From contig NC_079208.1 in the NCBI RefSeq assembly GCF_026745355.1, positions 17,905,260 through 17,969,259 on the forward strand: 64,000 nucleotides of DNA, read 5' to 3'. Made by a program: the position numbers and the translations under genes. Positions 31,500 to 41,449 of this stretch are shown in pieces; position 1 is the first letter of the stretch; every line of letters starts with the position of its first letter. The notes under the pieces are model-generated. The model saw nothing but the letters and a program-made list of their open reading frames with translations. It searched no databases and had not been told where the DNA came from. The stretch comes from Beta vulgaris subsp. vulgaris. Its lineage: Eukaryota; Streptophyta; Magnoliopsida; Caryophyllales; Amaranthaceae.

Positions 31500-33506
31500 T
31501 GATATGCCGATGTACTTTCTGGTAGTTTTTCTATTACCTCTATTATCGTTAAAGCGTTATTTGATTCATGTGCAACTTATTCGTTTGTTTTGTTGTCTGT
31601 CATTAAGAGTTTGGGGTTGGTAGATTTTGAAGTGATTGATTTACCCATTAGTATACCTACTGGAGAGATCATAAGGTGTACCAAATTATTTAAAGACTTG
31701 CCTCTTAAGATAGGAGATTGTGTATTTCCTTCTTATTTGATAGAATTCAATTTTGAAGACCTAGATGCTATTATTGGGATGAATTGGTTAGGTTTCTACA
31801 AGACCAAGATAGATTGTGAAGCTCAGAAAGTAGTGTTGAGAAGCCCTTTAGGGAAGTTGACTTCATATCGACGTTTTGGGAAGCCTAAGAGCTTTGGGGT
31901 TATTTCTGCAATGCAAGTGAAGAAGTTGATGAAGAAGGGGTGTGAGCTGTTTTCTGCAGTGTGCAAGATGTGACTAAAGAGGTTGAATTGAAGATCGAGG
32001 ATGTTCCAATTATGAACGAGTTTATGGACGTGTTTCCAAGCGAGATTTATGGTATGCCGCCTATAAGGGCTGTTGAGTTCACCATAGACTTAGTCCCTGG
32101 AACTGCACCTATATCTAAGGTAACTTATATAATGGCACCTCCTAAGATGAGTGAATTGAAGACGCAGTTGCAAGAGTTGCAGGATAAGGGTTATATCAGG
32201 CCTAGTGCGTCACCTTTGGGAGCTCTTGTATTGTTTGTTAAGAAGAAAGATGGGAGTATGAGATATGTATCAATTATAGGGAGTTGAATAGTGTCACCAT
32301 AAAAAAGTATCCTTTGCCTAGGATAGATGACCTATTTGACCAGTTGAATGGAGAGAGCATGTTTTCGAAGATTACATTCGGGGTATCACCAGTTGAGGGT
32401 AGCTGATAAGGATATTCCTAAGACTGTGTTTAGGACGCGTTATGGTAATTATGATTTCAATGTGACGTCGTTTGGATTGACCAATGCTCCTGATGCCATA
32501 TTTATGGATTTGATGAATAGGATTTTCCATGAGTTCTTAGATAAATTTGTCGGGGTATTCATTGATGATATTTAAATCTATTCGAGGAATGAAGTAGATC
32601 ATGATGAACACTTGAGGATTATATTAGAGACACTTCTGAATAATCAATTATATGACAAGTTCTGTAAGTGTGAGTTTCGTTTGGAGAAAGTAGCATTTTT
32701 GGGTCATTATGTATCTAAAGAGGGAGTTTCTGTAGATCCTGCTAAGATCCAAGGTGGTAGTGAGTGGCCTACTTCAAAGAATATGTCAGATATCAAGAGT
32801 TTTCTGGGTTTAGCTGGCTATTATAGGAGATTTGTGAGAGATTTCTCGAAGATATCAAGGCCAATGACCAATTTGATGAAGAAAGATATAAAATTCGAGT
32901 GGAGTGAGAAGTGCGAGGAAGCTTTCCAGATTTTAAAGGAGCGTTTAACCTCTACACCCGTTTTGAACCTGCCCGATGGAAATGAGGGATTTCAGGTCTA
33001 TAATGATGCTTTAAAGAATGGTTTGGGATGTGTTTTGTACTTGAATGAGAAAGTGATCACTTATGCATTACGTTAGTTGAAACTGTATGAAGCTAATTAC
33101 CCTACCCATAATCTAGAGTTAGCTGTTATTGTGTTTTCCTTAAAAATTTAGAGATATTACTTTTATGGGACAACCTGTAAGATCTTTACCAACCATAAGA
33201 GTTTGAAGTACATTTTCACCCAAAAAGACCTCAATATGAGACAGGAGATGGTTAGAGTTGATCAAGGAGACCTAGACATCCAGTATCATGAAAGGAAGGC
33301 GAATGTAGTTGCCGATGCTTTGAGTAGAAAGTCGAGCCATAGCGCGAATGCCTTGATAGTTCTTGAGGAGTTGTGTCGAGATATGCAAAGACTTAGCCTA
33401 GAAATTTTAAATCCTGGGGAGATCGAGGCAAGATTGTGTGCTTTGTCATTGGGATTTTCAGTTTTTGATGAGATCAAAGGGGTTCAAGTTGGGGACATAA
33501 TTCATT
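31500..33506 (+). pseudogene. Gypsy-A protease, reverse transcriptase and RNase H
   Basis: Protease begins at about 31555 with ALFDSCATYSFV (the usual DSGA is DSCA here) and ends with IIGMNWLGFYKTKIDCE. RT starts at about 31961 ([44 protein letters not shown]), breaks at 32287, and continues at 32348-32575 with [26 protein letters not shown] and the catalytic FIDDI, where a stop follows. 32612-33076 has [18 protein letters not shown] and [13 protein letters not shown]. The RNase H remnant is in 33076-33340 ([23 protein letters not shown]). Many frame breaks show that it is inactive. Confidence 0.88.
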
Positions 33507-34064
33507 GAGGAAACCATTAAAAATGTAAAGTTGATCCAGGCTAGGATTCAAGCTGCTCAAGATAGGCAAAAGAGTTATGCCAATTTAAAGCAAAGGGAAG
33601 ATGGGTTCGTAGTTGGTGATAAAGTGTTTCTGAAAGTATCACCAACTAAGGGAGTGATGAGATTTGGGACAAAGGGCATATTAAGTGTCAAATATGTAGG
33701 CCCATATGAGATTCTGCAAAGAATTGGGAAGGTAGCTTATAAGTTGGCTTTGTCAATGGAATTTGAAAAGATGTCTGATGTGTTTCATATTTCCCAATAA
33801 AAACGATACATCTCTGATGAGCGTCATGTTTTGGAGCCTGAGAGATTCCAAATCGATAGTAGCCTTACATACGAGGAAAGGCCTGTGAGAATTCTTGATA
33901 AGAAGGTGTGTAGTACACGCAATAAGGATGCAAATATCGTGAAAGTGCTTTGGTCTAACCATGAGCCTATAGAGGCAACGTCGGAATCCAAAGAAGAAAT
34001 GAAGAAGAAGTATCATGCGTTATTCCTTGAGGTGAGTTACGAGGGTGTAACTCGTTTTCTTTGA
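33507..34064 (+). pseudogene. Gypsy-A integrase C-terminus with chromodomain-like tail
   Basis: The frame begins abruptly at EETIKNVKLIQARIQAAQDRQ, just after the RNase H tail. The zinc finger and DDE core that should lie between are missing, an internal deletion at about 33490-33510. AQDRQKSYANLKQRE, GDKVFLKVSPTKGVMRFG and KYVGPYEILQRIG are the usual integrase C-terminal blocks. After one in-frame TAA at 33798, the tail ERPVRILDKKVCSTRNKDAN, VKVLWSNHEPIEATSE resembles a chromodomain; one expected Trp is Ser. Chromodomains target insertion to modified histones. The end at 34064 is followed by a purine tract and the 3' LTR. Confidence 0.85.
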
Positions 34065-35030
34065 GGGGGTAGAATGAGATAGAATTTCGCGCTTTTTACC
34101 TTATTTTATGGTATTTTCATGCATTTTTATGCTTATTTTGACGATTTGCACATATTGGTGCAAAATAAATAGACTCTCCTCATGGAAAATGTGCTCATAA
34201 GTAACACAAGTGATTTTGAAGTTGGTAAAAGTGTACACATTAGTGACACAAGTATTTCTCTAATGGAAGTCGAGTTAAAACTTTTGAAAATGTGTGAGTT
34301 TTCGTGTCAAGGTTTGAGACGAAACTCCTTTTAAGAGGGGTAGACTGTAATCCCCCGTAAATTTATGAATTTTATAAATATATTTTAATATGTATTTATA
34401 TATAATTAAGTATATTTTAGTATTTAAATGAATTATTTATTTAAAGGTTGACTATTTGAAGGTCAAAGGAATTAATTTAATAATTTAAAGAAGTTAAACA
34501 TTTTGCCTAGTCATGCTTTGAAAAATATTTGAAAAGCTTAAAATACTTTTTGGGTTGTGAAAAGGATTTTTAAATGGGTATGAGGAACTCAAACACTCAA
34601 TTCATTAATCATTAAACTCTAGTTGAAGCCCAATCACCTTTTCCTAAGCCCACAAGGGAAACTTATAAAAAAACCCCAAAACCCCGAAACCCCAAAATAT
34701 TTTCCACACAACTTTATTTTCTCTCTCCTCTTCCCAAGAGTTCGGCCCTCTCTCTCTATCTCTTCCATCTCTCTCTCGATTTCTTCTCTCTGTTCCTCGC
34801 CGGCCGCCGTTGCTCCCTACCGCCGTCAACTGCAGGCAACGCCGCCATGCCTCTTGTTATGGCGCCGCCTAGTGTTGCATGTCCCTCTCTCCTCTTTTTT
34901 TAGGGTTTTTTTAATATGTTTATGTTTAAAAGTTATGGTTTGATGATTTGATTATGAATCTAAGATTATATAATTTGTGTATTAAAGAAATTAAAATTCA
35001 GATTTACTTATCATGTTTGAATATGATTTT

Positions 35031-36170
35031 GGATTTTATGGTTAGAACACCCTTATGTTTGGTGATTTTTAAAACAATCCCCCTTTTGTTTTTTTTTTTT
35101 TTGAAATGAACCCCCAAACGTTTTATAAAAATTTTGGTTGCACCCCCAAAACCTAACTTCCGTCAAATCTAGACGTTTGTGGGCCCACCTATGCTATTAT
35201 ATAACAACCACTTCATCCCCAAATCAGGATATTCCCTCTCTCACAACGGTCATTTTCCGACACCCCCAAATTGAAGCTGCTAATCCAAAATTTCGAACGG
35301 AAAATTGCAATTCCACTCTCAATTGACAATTCCTGACATCTTTCAAATCAAGTAAGTGTTACATTCATTTCTAGGCATTAAATTTTGGGTAAGTTTGCGA
35401 TTCTAGGGTTTATTTGCTTATTTTAATTTGGGTTAATTGTTCAATTAGGGTTATGGCAACCAAATGCAATTGTCGAATTTCTGCTAAGATTTTAAGGTCA
35501 TGGACGCATGACAATCTTGGAAGGAGTTTCTATGCCTGCAAATTCTCAGATGTTCATACTGGAAGAGAAGGGTGTGGATTCTTCGGATGGGTTGACAAGA
35601 ATTAGGAGGATTGGCAGAAGGTGGTCATTAATGATCTGGTGCTGGAGAAGAGGTTGTTGACACATGAAGTAACGTTTTTAAAGAGTGAAATCGCAAGGAT
35701 TCAAGACACTAAGCCAAAGGTAAAAAATTTGGTGGTGTTGAACAAAAAATCAGGAGCGTCAAAAAGGCAAAATGCACCAGTCTCCATGATAACGAGTAAG
35801 AGAGTGTTGGATGAGAGAGACTGAAAGAGAAGATGAAAAGGTGTAGATGATGAAAAGAGAGAGATGCTGAATTTCTGACTGAAGCAAGTGAGAGAGATGA
35901 AATCAGAAACGAAGGAATTGAATGAGAGAGATTAAGAGGTTAGTTGAAGGGTTTTATTACCCAAGGATACAAATGTCATTTCACGCAACATTTAGGAGGG
36001 AAAATGGAAATAAGGGCCCCATAAACGGCCGACTTTGACGGAAGTTAGGTTTTGGGCATGCAACCAAAATTTTTATAAAACATTTGGGGGTTCATTTCAA
36101 AAAAAAAAAAAACAAAAGGGGGATTGTTTTAAAAATCACCAAACATAAGGGTGTTTTAACCAAAAAATCC
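35031..36170 (+). mobile_element. Mutator-type element (1.14 kb) carrying a GRF zinc-finger ORF
   Basis: The inverted repeats are about 125 bp, starting GGATTTTATGGTTAGAACAC and mirrored at the right end. A 9-bp duplication TATGATTTT is at 35022-35030 and 36171-36179, diagnostic for Mutator-type transposition. The 5' LTR has the unoccupied site near 23810. There is no MURA transposase; the interior encodes only the GRF-type reading frame, so this is a non-autonomous or gene-carrying (Pack-MULE-like) copy. Confidence 0.9.
35453..35824 (+). pseudogene. GRF-type zinc-finger protein within the Mutator-type element
   Basis: The ATG at 35453 gives MATKCNCRISAKILRSWTHD, then NLGRSFYACKFSDVHTGREG and CGFFGWVDKN: the spaced Cys pattern with GR-F-C and GCGFF-W-D of the GRF zinc finger, a nucleic-acid binding module. 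One in-frame TAG at 35603 separates it from a coiled-coil-like part in the same frame (EDWQKVVINDLVLEKRLLTH ... FLKSEIARIQ) and a basic tail, ending at 35822-35824. Total length is about 123 residues. In plants many short GRF proteins have this zinc finger plus C-terminal helix. It may be a captured host fragment or a cargo gene of this family. Confidence 0.7.
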
Positions 36171-37444
36171 TATGATTTTTAATGGTCAAAGCTTGGATTT
36201 TTGGGGTTTTATAGTTGAAAAAACATAATAATATATTATAGTTTATGAAATTGAGTATTCTTATGATTTTAACTATGTTTAAAAAGAGATTTAATATGTT
36301 ATATGTTGCTGGAAATTCGAAAAGAGTATTGCTAATGGAGTATTTATGAGTTAAACATGAGTTTTTGAAAGACTTTAACAACTAGTGTAGTAGTACTATA
36401 CTCGAAGGTTTTAAGGATCAAGTTTTAATGATGGGAAAGGTTTTCAAACACTCTTAGAAGGGGTTTAAAGTATATTATTATTGTTGTAATTTTATAAGGG
36501 AATGATTGTGGATTTATATTGATTCTATTAGGCGGAGAATTCTCTTTAGTCGATTTTTAAGGTTGTGAAAGTGGCCTCTGATTTTGTCAAGACAAGGTAC
36601 GTACATACCTATGTATTGATTGGATTAGTTTCATGATTCTAAGGATGATAATTATGTAGTATCATGTATAGGAAACTATTTTGTTCATATGTGATTTTCA
36701 TTAATGTTGGATTTGAATGCTTTGTGTCGTTGTGTGACACATGTTGGTTATGATTTTGTATTATGTTTGTATGGAAGATTGATGCAAGCATATGAGTTTG
36801 GGAACTTTATTTTATTAGTTCATATGAGGGAGTAATTAATAATTTTGTTGGTTCGGATCATGATTGAATTATGTTGTTACTTTTTGATTATTTAATTACT
36901 TTATGAGGACCGAGGGCCTTATTTAGTAAGTGAATTATTATACCTATGAAAGATTGGTTGGTTGTTAATCTGGTTCAACAAATAAAGAAAGGTTATAAAT
37001 TAAAGTTGGAATTAATCTTGGGTTGTTAAGTTGTTGTTGATCACCTTATATAAACCTAAGATAAAGATGGCAGTTGAGATCGTTTTGATGATTATATTAT
37101 TTGTCCTACTTGTGAGTCATAACAAGTGAATAATATACTAATCATCTAAAGTAAAACGTGGATAGAAATAGCTTGAGACTTGTGCACGTCTGAAGTGTTG
37201 GACAAGTATGAGTTAGAGTACATGGTAGTTGCCCATGGCTTTTCTAATTGGGACCGGATTGACCACCGTGTCCTTTTTTATTTTAAAGGTTCCTCGATAT
37301 CATAGCTCAAGGGAATACGGAGTTGCGCCCATATTTGGTTTAGAAAACTTGCTCCATTGACTATTTCATCTAAATTAAATAATCTATTAGATTTTAAGGT
37401 TAGTTCAGTAAAAGTAGTCTGCAATGTTATTAAATTATTATTTA

Positions 37445-37798
37445 GGAAAACTGACGATAAAGGTCTGAACTTTGGGCATTATTTTTGAAAAGGTTTGAAC
37501 TATTGATTAACTTGTGTAGGTCCCAACTTTAGAAGGTCTTAACTTTTAGCGGGCCTCGGTGACTTAAAACTGGCGATATGTTTTTAAATCTCACCTAGTT
37601 CCTTCGAACTTCCCTTCCTCAATTAACCCTTCTGGTGTGACTCAAGTTTACAAGTTATGGCCTATTAAGCTAGTTTCAAATCACTAAGGCCCGCTAAAAG
37701 TTAAGACCCCATAAAGTTGGGACCTACACACGTTAATCAATAGTTCAAACCTTTTCAAAATTATCACCCAAAGTTGAGACCTCTATTGTCAATTTTTC
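37445..37798. mobile_element. Mutator-type MITE, copy in Gypsy-A 3' LTR
   Basis: Same position and arms as 27886-28358, with more divergence between the arms (GGAAAACTGACGATAAAGG at the left). Its presence in both LTRs shows it was part of the LTR before transposition. Confidence 0.75.
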
Positions 37799-38330
37799 CA
37801 ATTATTTATTTGTCGATTTTTCCAATTATTTATCCCTGTTTATTATTTATTAGTATCATGTTAGGATTGTTTATTCATTTTCTTTGTATAACTCAGCTTT
37901 ATTGATTACGTGCCTTGTGTGTATGTGTGTGTTGATCATGGCAATGTCTTATTGATCATGTGATGACCCTCTTGGTGAGCAGTCTCTAGGGATCAATAGT
38001 GCATTGTCCATTTACAGGTTTACAGATGATGCATCATGGGGTTGGGATTAGAGATCTTGTGTAGATTATTTACATACTTTGACTTTACACTTTTCTAGTG
38101 ACTTTGACTATTGTCGACTTTGACTTCGACTTTTGTTGATTTGACTTTTAGAGTTGACTTGTTCGGTTGACTAAGTTTTATTTCTAAAGTTTATTTATTT
38201 TGTTTTCCGCTGCGAAATTTTGAATAAGCCGATACGTTATCACACGGGTGATAATGCTTTGATAATTCTCTAAGTTTTATATTGAAAATTTATTTTGCAA
38301 AATAGAGAATTGTTGGGGTGTTACAATGGC

Positions 38331-38690
38331 TCTATGAAGAATTGATCTTTTTGCTAGAATTTTCCTCCACATTAGGGAATCTTTTAGGATTTGGTAGATA
38401 TTCGAAGAAATTTGTAGTTGAGAGGTATTTCTCCCCTATAATAGTTGGCCAGAATATGTTGGGTTCAGAGAGGATTGCACATCCAAGTTTGGCAGCAAAA
38501 GATTTATTTAAAGGCAACGATATTTCGAGTCTCAAATCCACCTTGATTTTTGGTCGACAAATTTTATCCCATGCAATTAGGGGGAATATCATTTTTATCA
38601 TTCTATTGTAGCCCAAAAAATTTGCAAAGACGGTTATAAATTGAGTTAGCAATACCTATAGGGGTAGGCATATAAAAATCATCTTTAGCC
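38331..38690 (-). pseudogene. LINE 5' piece: C-terminal part of the reverse transcriptase
   Basis: On the - strand from about 38690: FYMPTPIGIANSIYNRLCKF, then AWDKICRPKIKVDLRLEI, NKSFAAKLGCAILSEP, IFWPTIIGEKYLS. These are the blocks following the RT active site in plant LINEs (W-KIC-PK, LG-R, N-A-LAKL-W, LW---KY). Usual Gly and Trp positions are partly changed. The frame is open from 38652 to 38332 and runs into the Gypsy-A insertion. It continues at 23083 with WKIGNKS. Nothing of the endonuclease or the RT active site is seen beyond 38690, so the LINE is 5' truncated. Confidence 0.8.
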
Positions 38691-39679
38691 TATACAATTT
38701 TTCTTGGGTTCGAAAATAGAGTTGTCAATTAGTTTTCAAAAAAATCTAATAAAACAAAAAAAAAAATGAGATTTTGGGTTAAGGGTATCCTTACTTCATT
38801 CGAAATTTTATTTGCAAATATAGATGCACATCAATCATTTTAATTGCATAAAAGGACAAGTATGTTAAAAGTCGATTTTTTAATATATAATACCTCATTT
38901 TGTTGATTACTTAATTAATTACAAGATTTATAGGTTCCTAGTTCAGTTGTCCAATCTATCTTATCAGGTGCGATCGATTTAACTAATTGTAGGTCTAATC
39001 TAGCAAAAATATAAAGATGAAATGCAATTGCAATTAATAAGTACTAGGCATAAAGCATCAACAGTCATGAAAAAGATAGTAAGAAAGAACATACGAAGAT
39101 TCATACAATTCTACACGCGAATTTTGAATTCGGATATCTACATCACGAAAAGTAAAGTGTTAGTATAAGAAAGAAGTAAATTAAAATTGACCCTCAAATT
39201 TATACATTTATTGTCTAGGACTAACTGTACTAACGTCGTAAAAATCTCTCTTTAGCGTTGAGGACAAATGTTTAAAAATTTAATTTGGTTAGAACTTCGT
39301 TGTGTGTTTGAACATGTTTGTAAAATATGTCTTTTTGAAGAATTTGTGCTAAATAAAAACCAAGTAGTAAAAGATCGTATTTATAACCAAAATAGGGATT
39401 AGGGTTCCAGAAATCGTGTCATGAAGAAAAGAAGAAGGTTCCGTGGAGGCCACATCGGTTGAATGCCGCGCAGCACTGGTGCGTGAAGCGCATGCTTGTT
39501 GCGTTAGCTAGACCTTGTTTGCGTGCCTTTGGTTTTATGAATCTACCTCTTGTTGCGCATGACGGACAATCTTGCGTATGACGCATAATTCTGCATTTCC
39601 ATAACCAAGTAGCTTTTGCCGGATTGTCGTTTTATCATCTTAGTTTTTCTTATTTGATACAATACTCTACTTATTGTAT
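38691..39679. other. Unassigned region between the LINE and Gypsy-B
   Basis: No coding region is supported. The left half is AT-rich with short A runs. From 39420 to 39590 words such as TGCGTGAAGCGCA and GTATGACGCATAA recur, similar in style to 20816-21090. It could be LTR sequence of an unrecognised element. The Gypsy-B homology ends around 39680. Confidence 0.4.
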
Positions 39680-40719
39680 GGTCATAGGTCTCGCTATCTT
39701 CGAGAAATCTCACAAATCTTCTATAATAGCCAGCTAGACCTAGGAAACTTCGAATATCTGACACATTCATTGGAGTTGGCCACTCATTCACAGCTTGAAT
39801 CTTAGCAGGATCTATAGAGACTCCTTCCTTAGACACATAGTGACCCAAAAACACTACTTTCTCCAAACGGAACTCACACTTAAAGAACTTGGCATATAAT
39901 TGATTCTTCCTAAGCGTCTCCAAAATAATCCTCAAGTGCTTTTCGTGCTCTACATCGTTCCTCAAATATATCAGTATGTCATCAATGAAAGCCACCACGA
40001 ACTTATCTAGAAACTCATTGACCTATTCATTAAGTCCATAAATATAGCAGGAGCATCGGTTAACCCAAACGACTTTACCGTGAACTGATAGTGACCATAA
40101 CATCCTAAAGGCAGTCTTAGGTACATCCTTATCAGCTACTCTCAACTGGTGATACTTCGAATGCAGATTAATCTTCAAGAACACACTCGCTCCATTTAAC
40201 TGATCGAATAGGTCATCTATTCTAGGCAAAGGATACTTGTTCTTGATGGTTACATTGCTCAATTTCCTATAGTCAATACACAACCTTATACTCCTATCCT
40301 TATTCTTCACAAACAACACAGGAGCTCCCCAAGGTGATGCACTAGGCCTAATATACCCCTTCGCTAGCAACTCCTGCAATTGCATATTCAGCTCACTCAT
40401 CTAAAGTGGTGCCATTCTATAGGGTGCCTTAGATATAGTTGCAGTTCCAGGAACTAAATCTATGGTGAACTCAACAGCTCTCGAAGGTGGCATACCCGAA
40501 ATCTCGCTCGGAAATACATCCATAAACTCGTTCACGATTGGGACATCCTCGATATTAACCCCAACTTCCCTACTCACATCCTGCACACTAAAGAAAAATA
40601 ACTCACACCCCTTTTTCATCAACTTCCTCACTTGCTTTGCAGCAATAACCCAAAAGTTCTTAGGCTTCCCAAAACGTTTATAGGAGGTCAATTTCCCCAA
40701 AGGGTTTCTTTAAACTACT
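39680..40719 (-). pseudogene. Gypsy-B protease end and reverse transcriptase
   Basis: From 40719 down on the - strand: [60 protein letters not shown], an in-frame TAG at 40401, then [53 protein letters not shown] frameshift follows KTAFRM at about 40100. The catalytic [13 protein letters not shown] is at 39960-39998, then [18 protein letters not shown] and [13 protein letters not shown]. Homology stops shortly afterwards at about 39680. RT blocks are better preserved than in Gypsy-A. Confidence 0.88.
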
Positions 40720-40722
40720 TTA

Positions 40723-40998
40723 CACTAGTGGAAAAAAGCAGAAGGGCTGTGCTGAAAATGCAATGTAGGGCTGCGCTTTTTGACAGTAGCCCTTTCCATA
40801 GCAGCCCTTCACTTTTCAAGTAGGGTTGCGCTAGTCAAGCGCAGCCCTTCACAAGGAAGGGCTGCGTTTTTTAGTAAAAAGTGCAGCCCTTCAAGACCAG
40901 AAGGGCTGTGCTTTTTAGTAAAAAGCGCAGCCCTTCTAAGCTTGAAGGGTTGCGCTTTCTTAATAAGCGCAGCCGTTCAAGCTTAGAAGGGCAGCGCT
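40723..40998. repeat. CACTA-A left terminal and subterminal repeats
   Basis: After the CACTA terminus, the words AGGGCTGCGCTTTT and AAAAGCGCAGCCCTT alternate about ten times. Neighbouring inverted pairs form hairpins with a short TAGTA-like loop. In En/Spm such repeats bind the TNPA protein. Confidence 0.9.
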
Positions 40999-41009
40999 TT
41001 TTTTTTTTG

Positions 41010-41300
41010 CGTGCACACCCCCCTGCACTACCCCCCTCCCCCTACACACACCCCCTGCACACCCCCCTGCACTACTGCATACCCCCTGCACTACCCCCCA
41101 CTGCACTACTACACACCCCCTCGCCCTCCCCCCTGCACCCCCTGCACCCCCTGCACCCTGCACACCCCTGCCCCCTGCACCCCCACTCCCCCCTCCCAGC
41201 CCCCACCACCCACTACCCCCTCCCCATCCCCCACCCCCATTGCGCCCCTTCCCACCACCACCCCACACCCAGCAGCCCCCACCACCCCACCCTTGGACAA
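41010..41300. repeat. C-rich tract (CCCCCTGCAC-like)
   Basis: About 290 bases dominated by CCCCCTGCAC and CCCCAC words. Any long open frame here is a composition effect. It is an inverted counterpart of the G-rich tract at 45660-46030. Confidence 0.85.
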
Positions 41301-41449
41301 AAAAAAACTCCCTTGGACAAAAAAAAAATTGCAAATTGCAATAAGATAATATATGACAAGTGGAGAAAGATAATAATTAACTTCAAATATATTTAATAAT
41401 GTAAAAAGTGTACATAGGATTGATAGAAATAGTACATTCGAGCTAAATG

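Larger units (their letters stand above)
23089..38325 (+). mobile_element. Gypsy-A: chromovirus-like Ty3/gypsy retrotransposon (15.2 kb with insertions)
   Basis: The LTRs start TGTAATCCC and end GTGTTACA (23089-28893 and 34346-38325). They flank a primer-binding site, a small acidic ORF, gag, protease, RT, RNase H, the end of integrase and a chromodomain-like C-terminus. Target duplications are ATGGT (23084-23088) and ATGGC (38326-38330), with one mismatch. The gypsy order and the chromodomain point to the chromovirus branch (Tekay/Del-like). The element split a LINE. LTR lengths differ because of later insertions; without them both are about 2.85 kb. Gag-pol carries many stops, and the integrase core is deleted. 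Confidence 0.92.
34346..38325 (+). repeat. Gypsy-A 3' LTR (with a Mutator-type insertion)
   Basis: Starts TGTAATCCCCCGTAAATTT after AAGAGGGGTAGAC and ends GGGGTGTTACA. Collinear with the 5' LTR except for the 1.14 kb insertion 35031-36170 and the absence of the CACTA-B and Stowaway insertions. Confidence 0.92.

Noticed and set aside
40881..41396. His/Pro-rich open frames over the C-rich tract
   Set aside because: Composition artefact of CCCCCTGCAC repeats; no homology visible.
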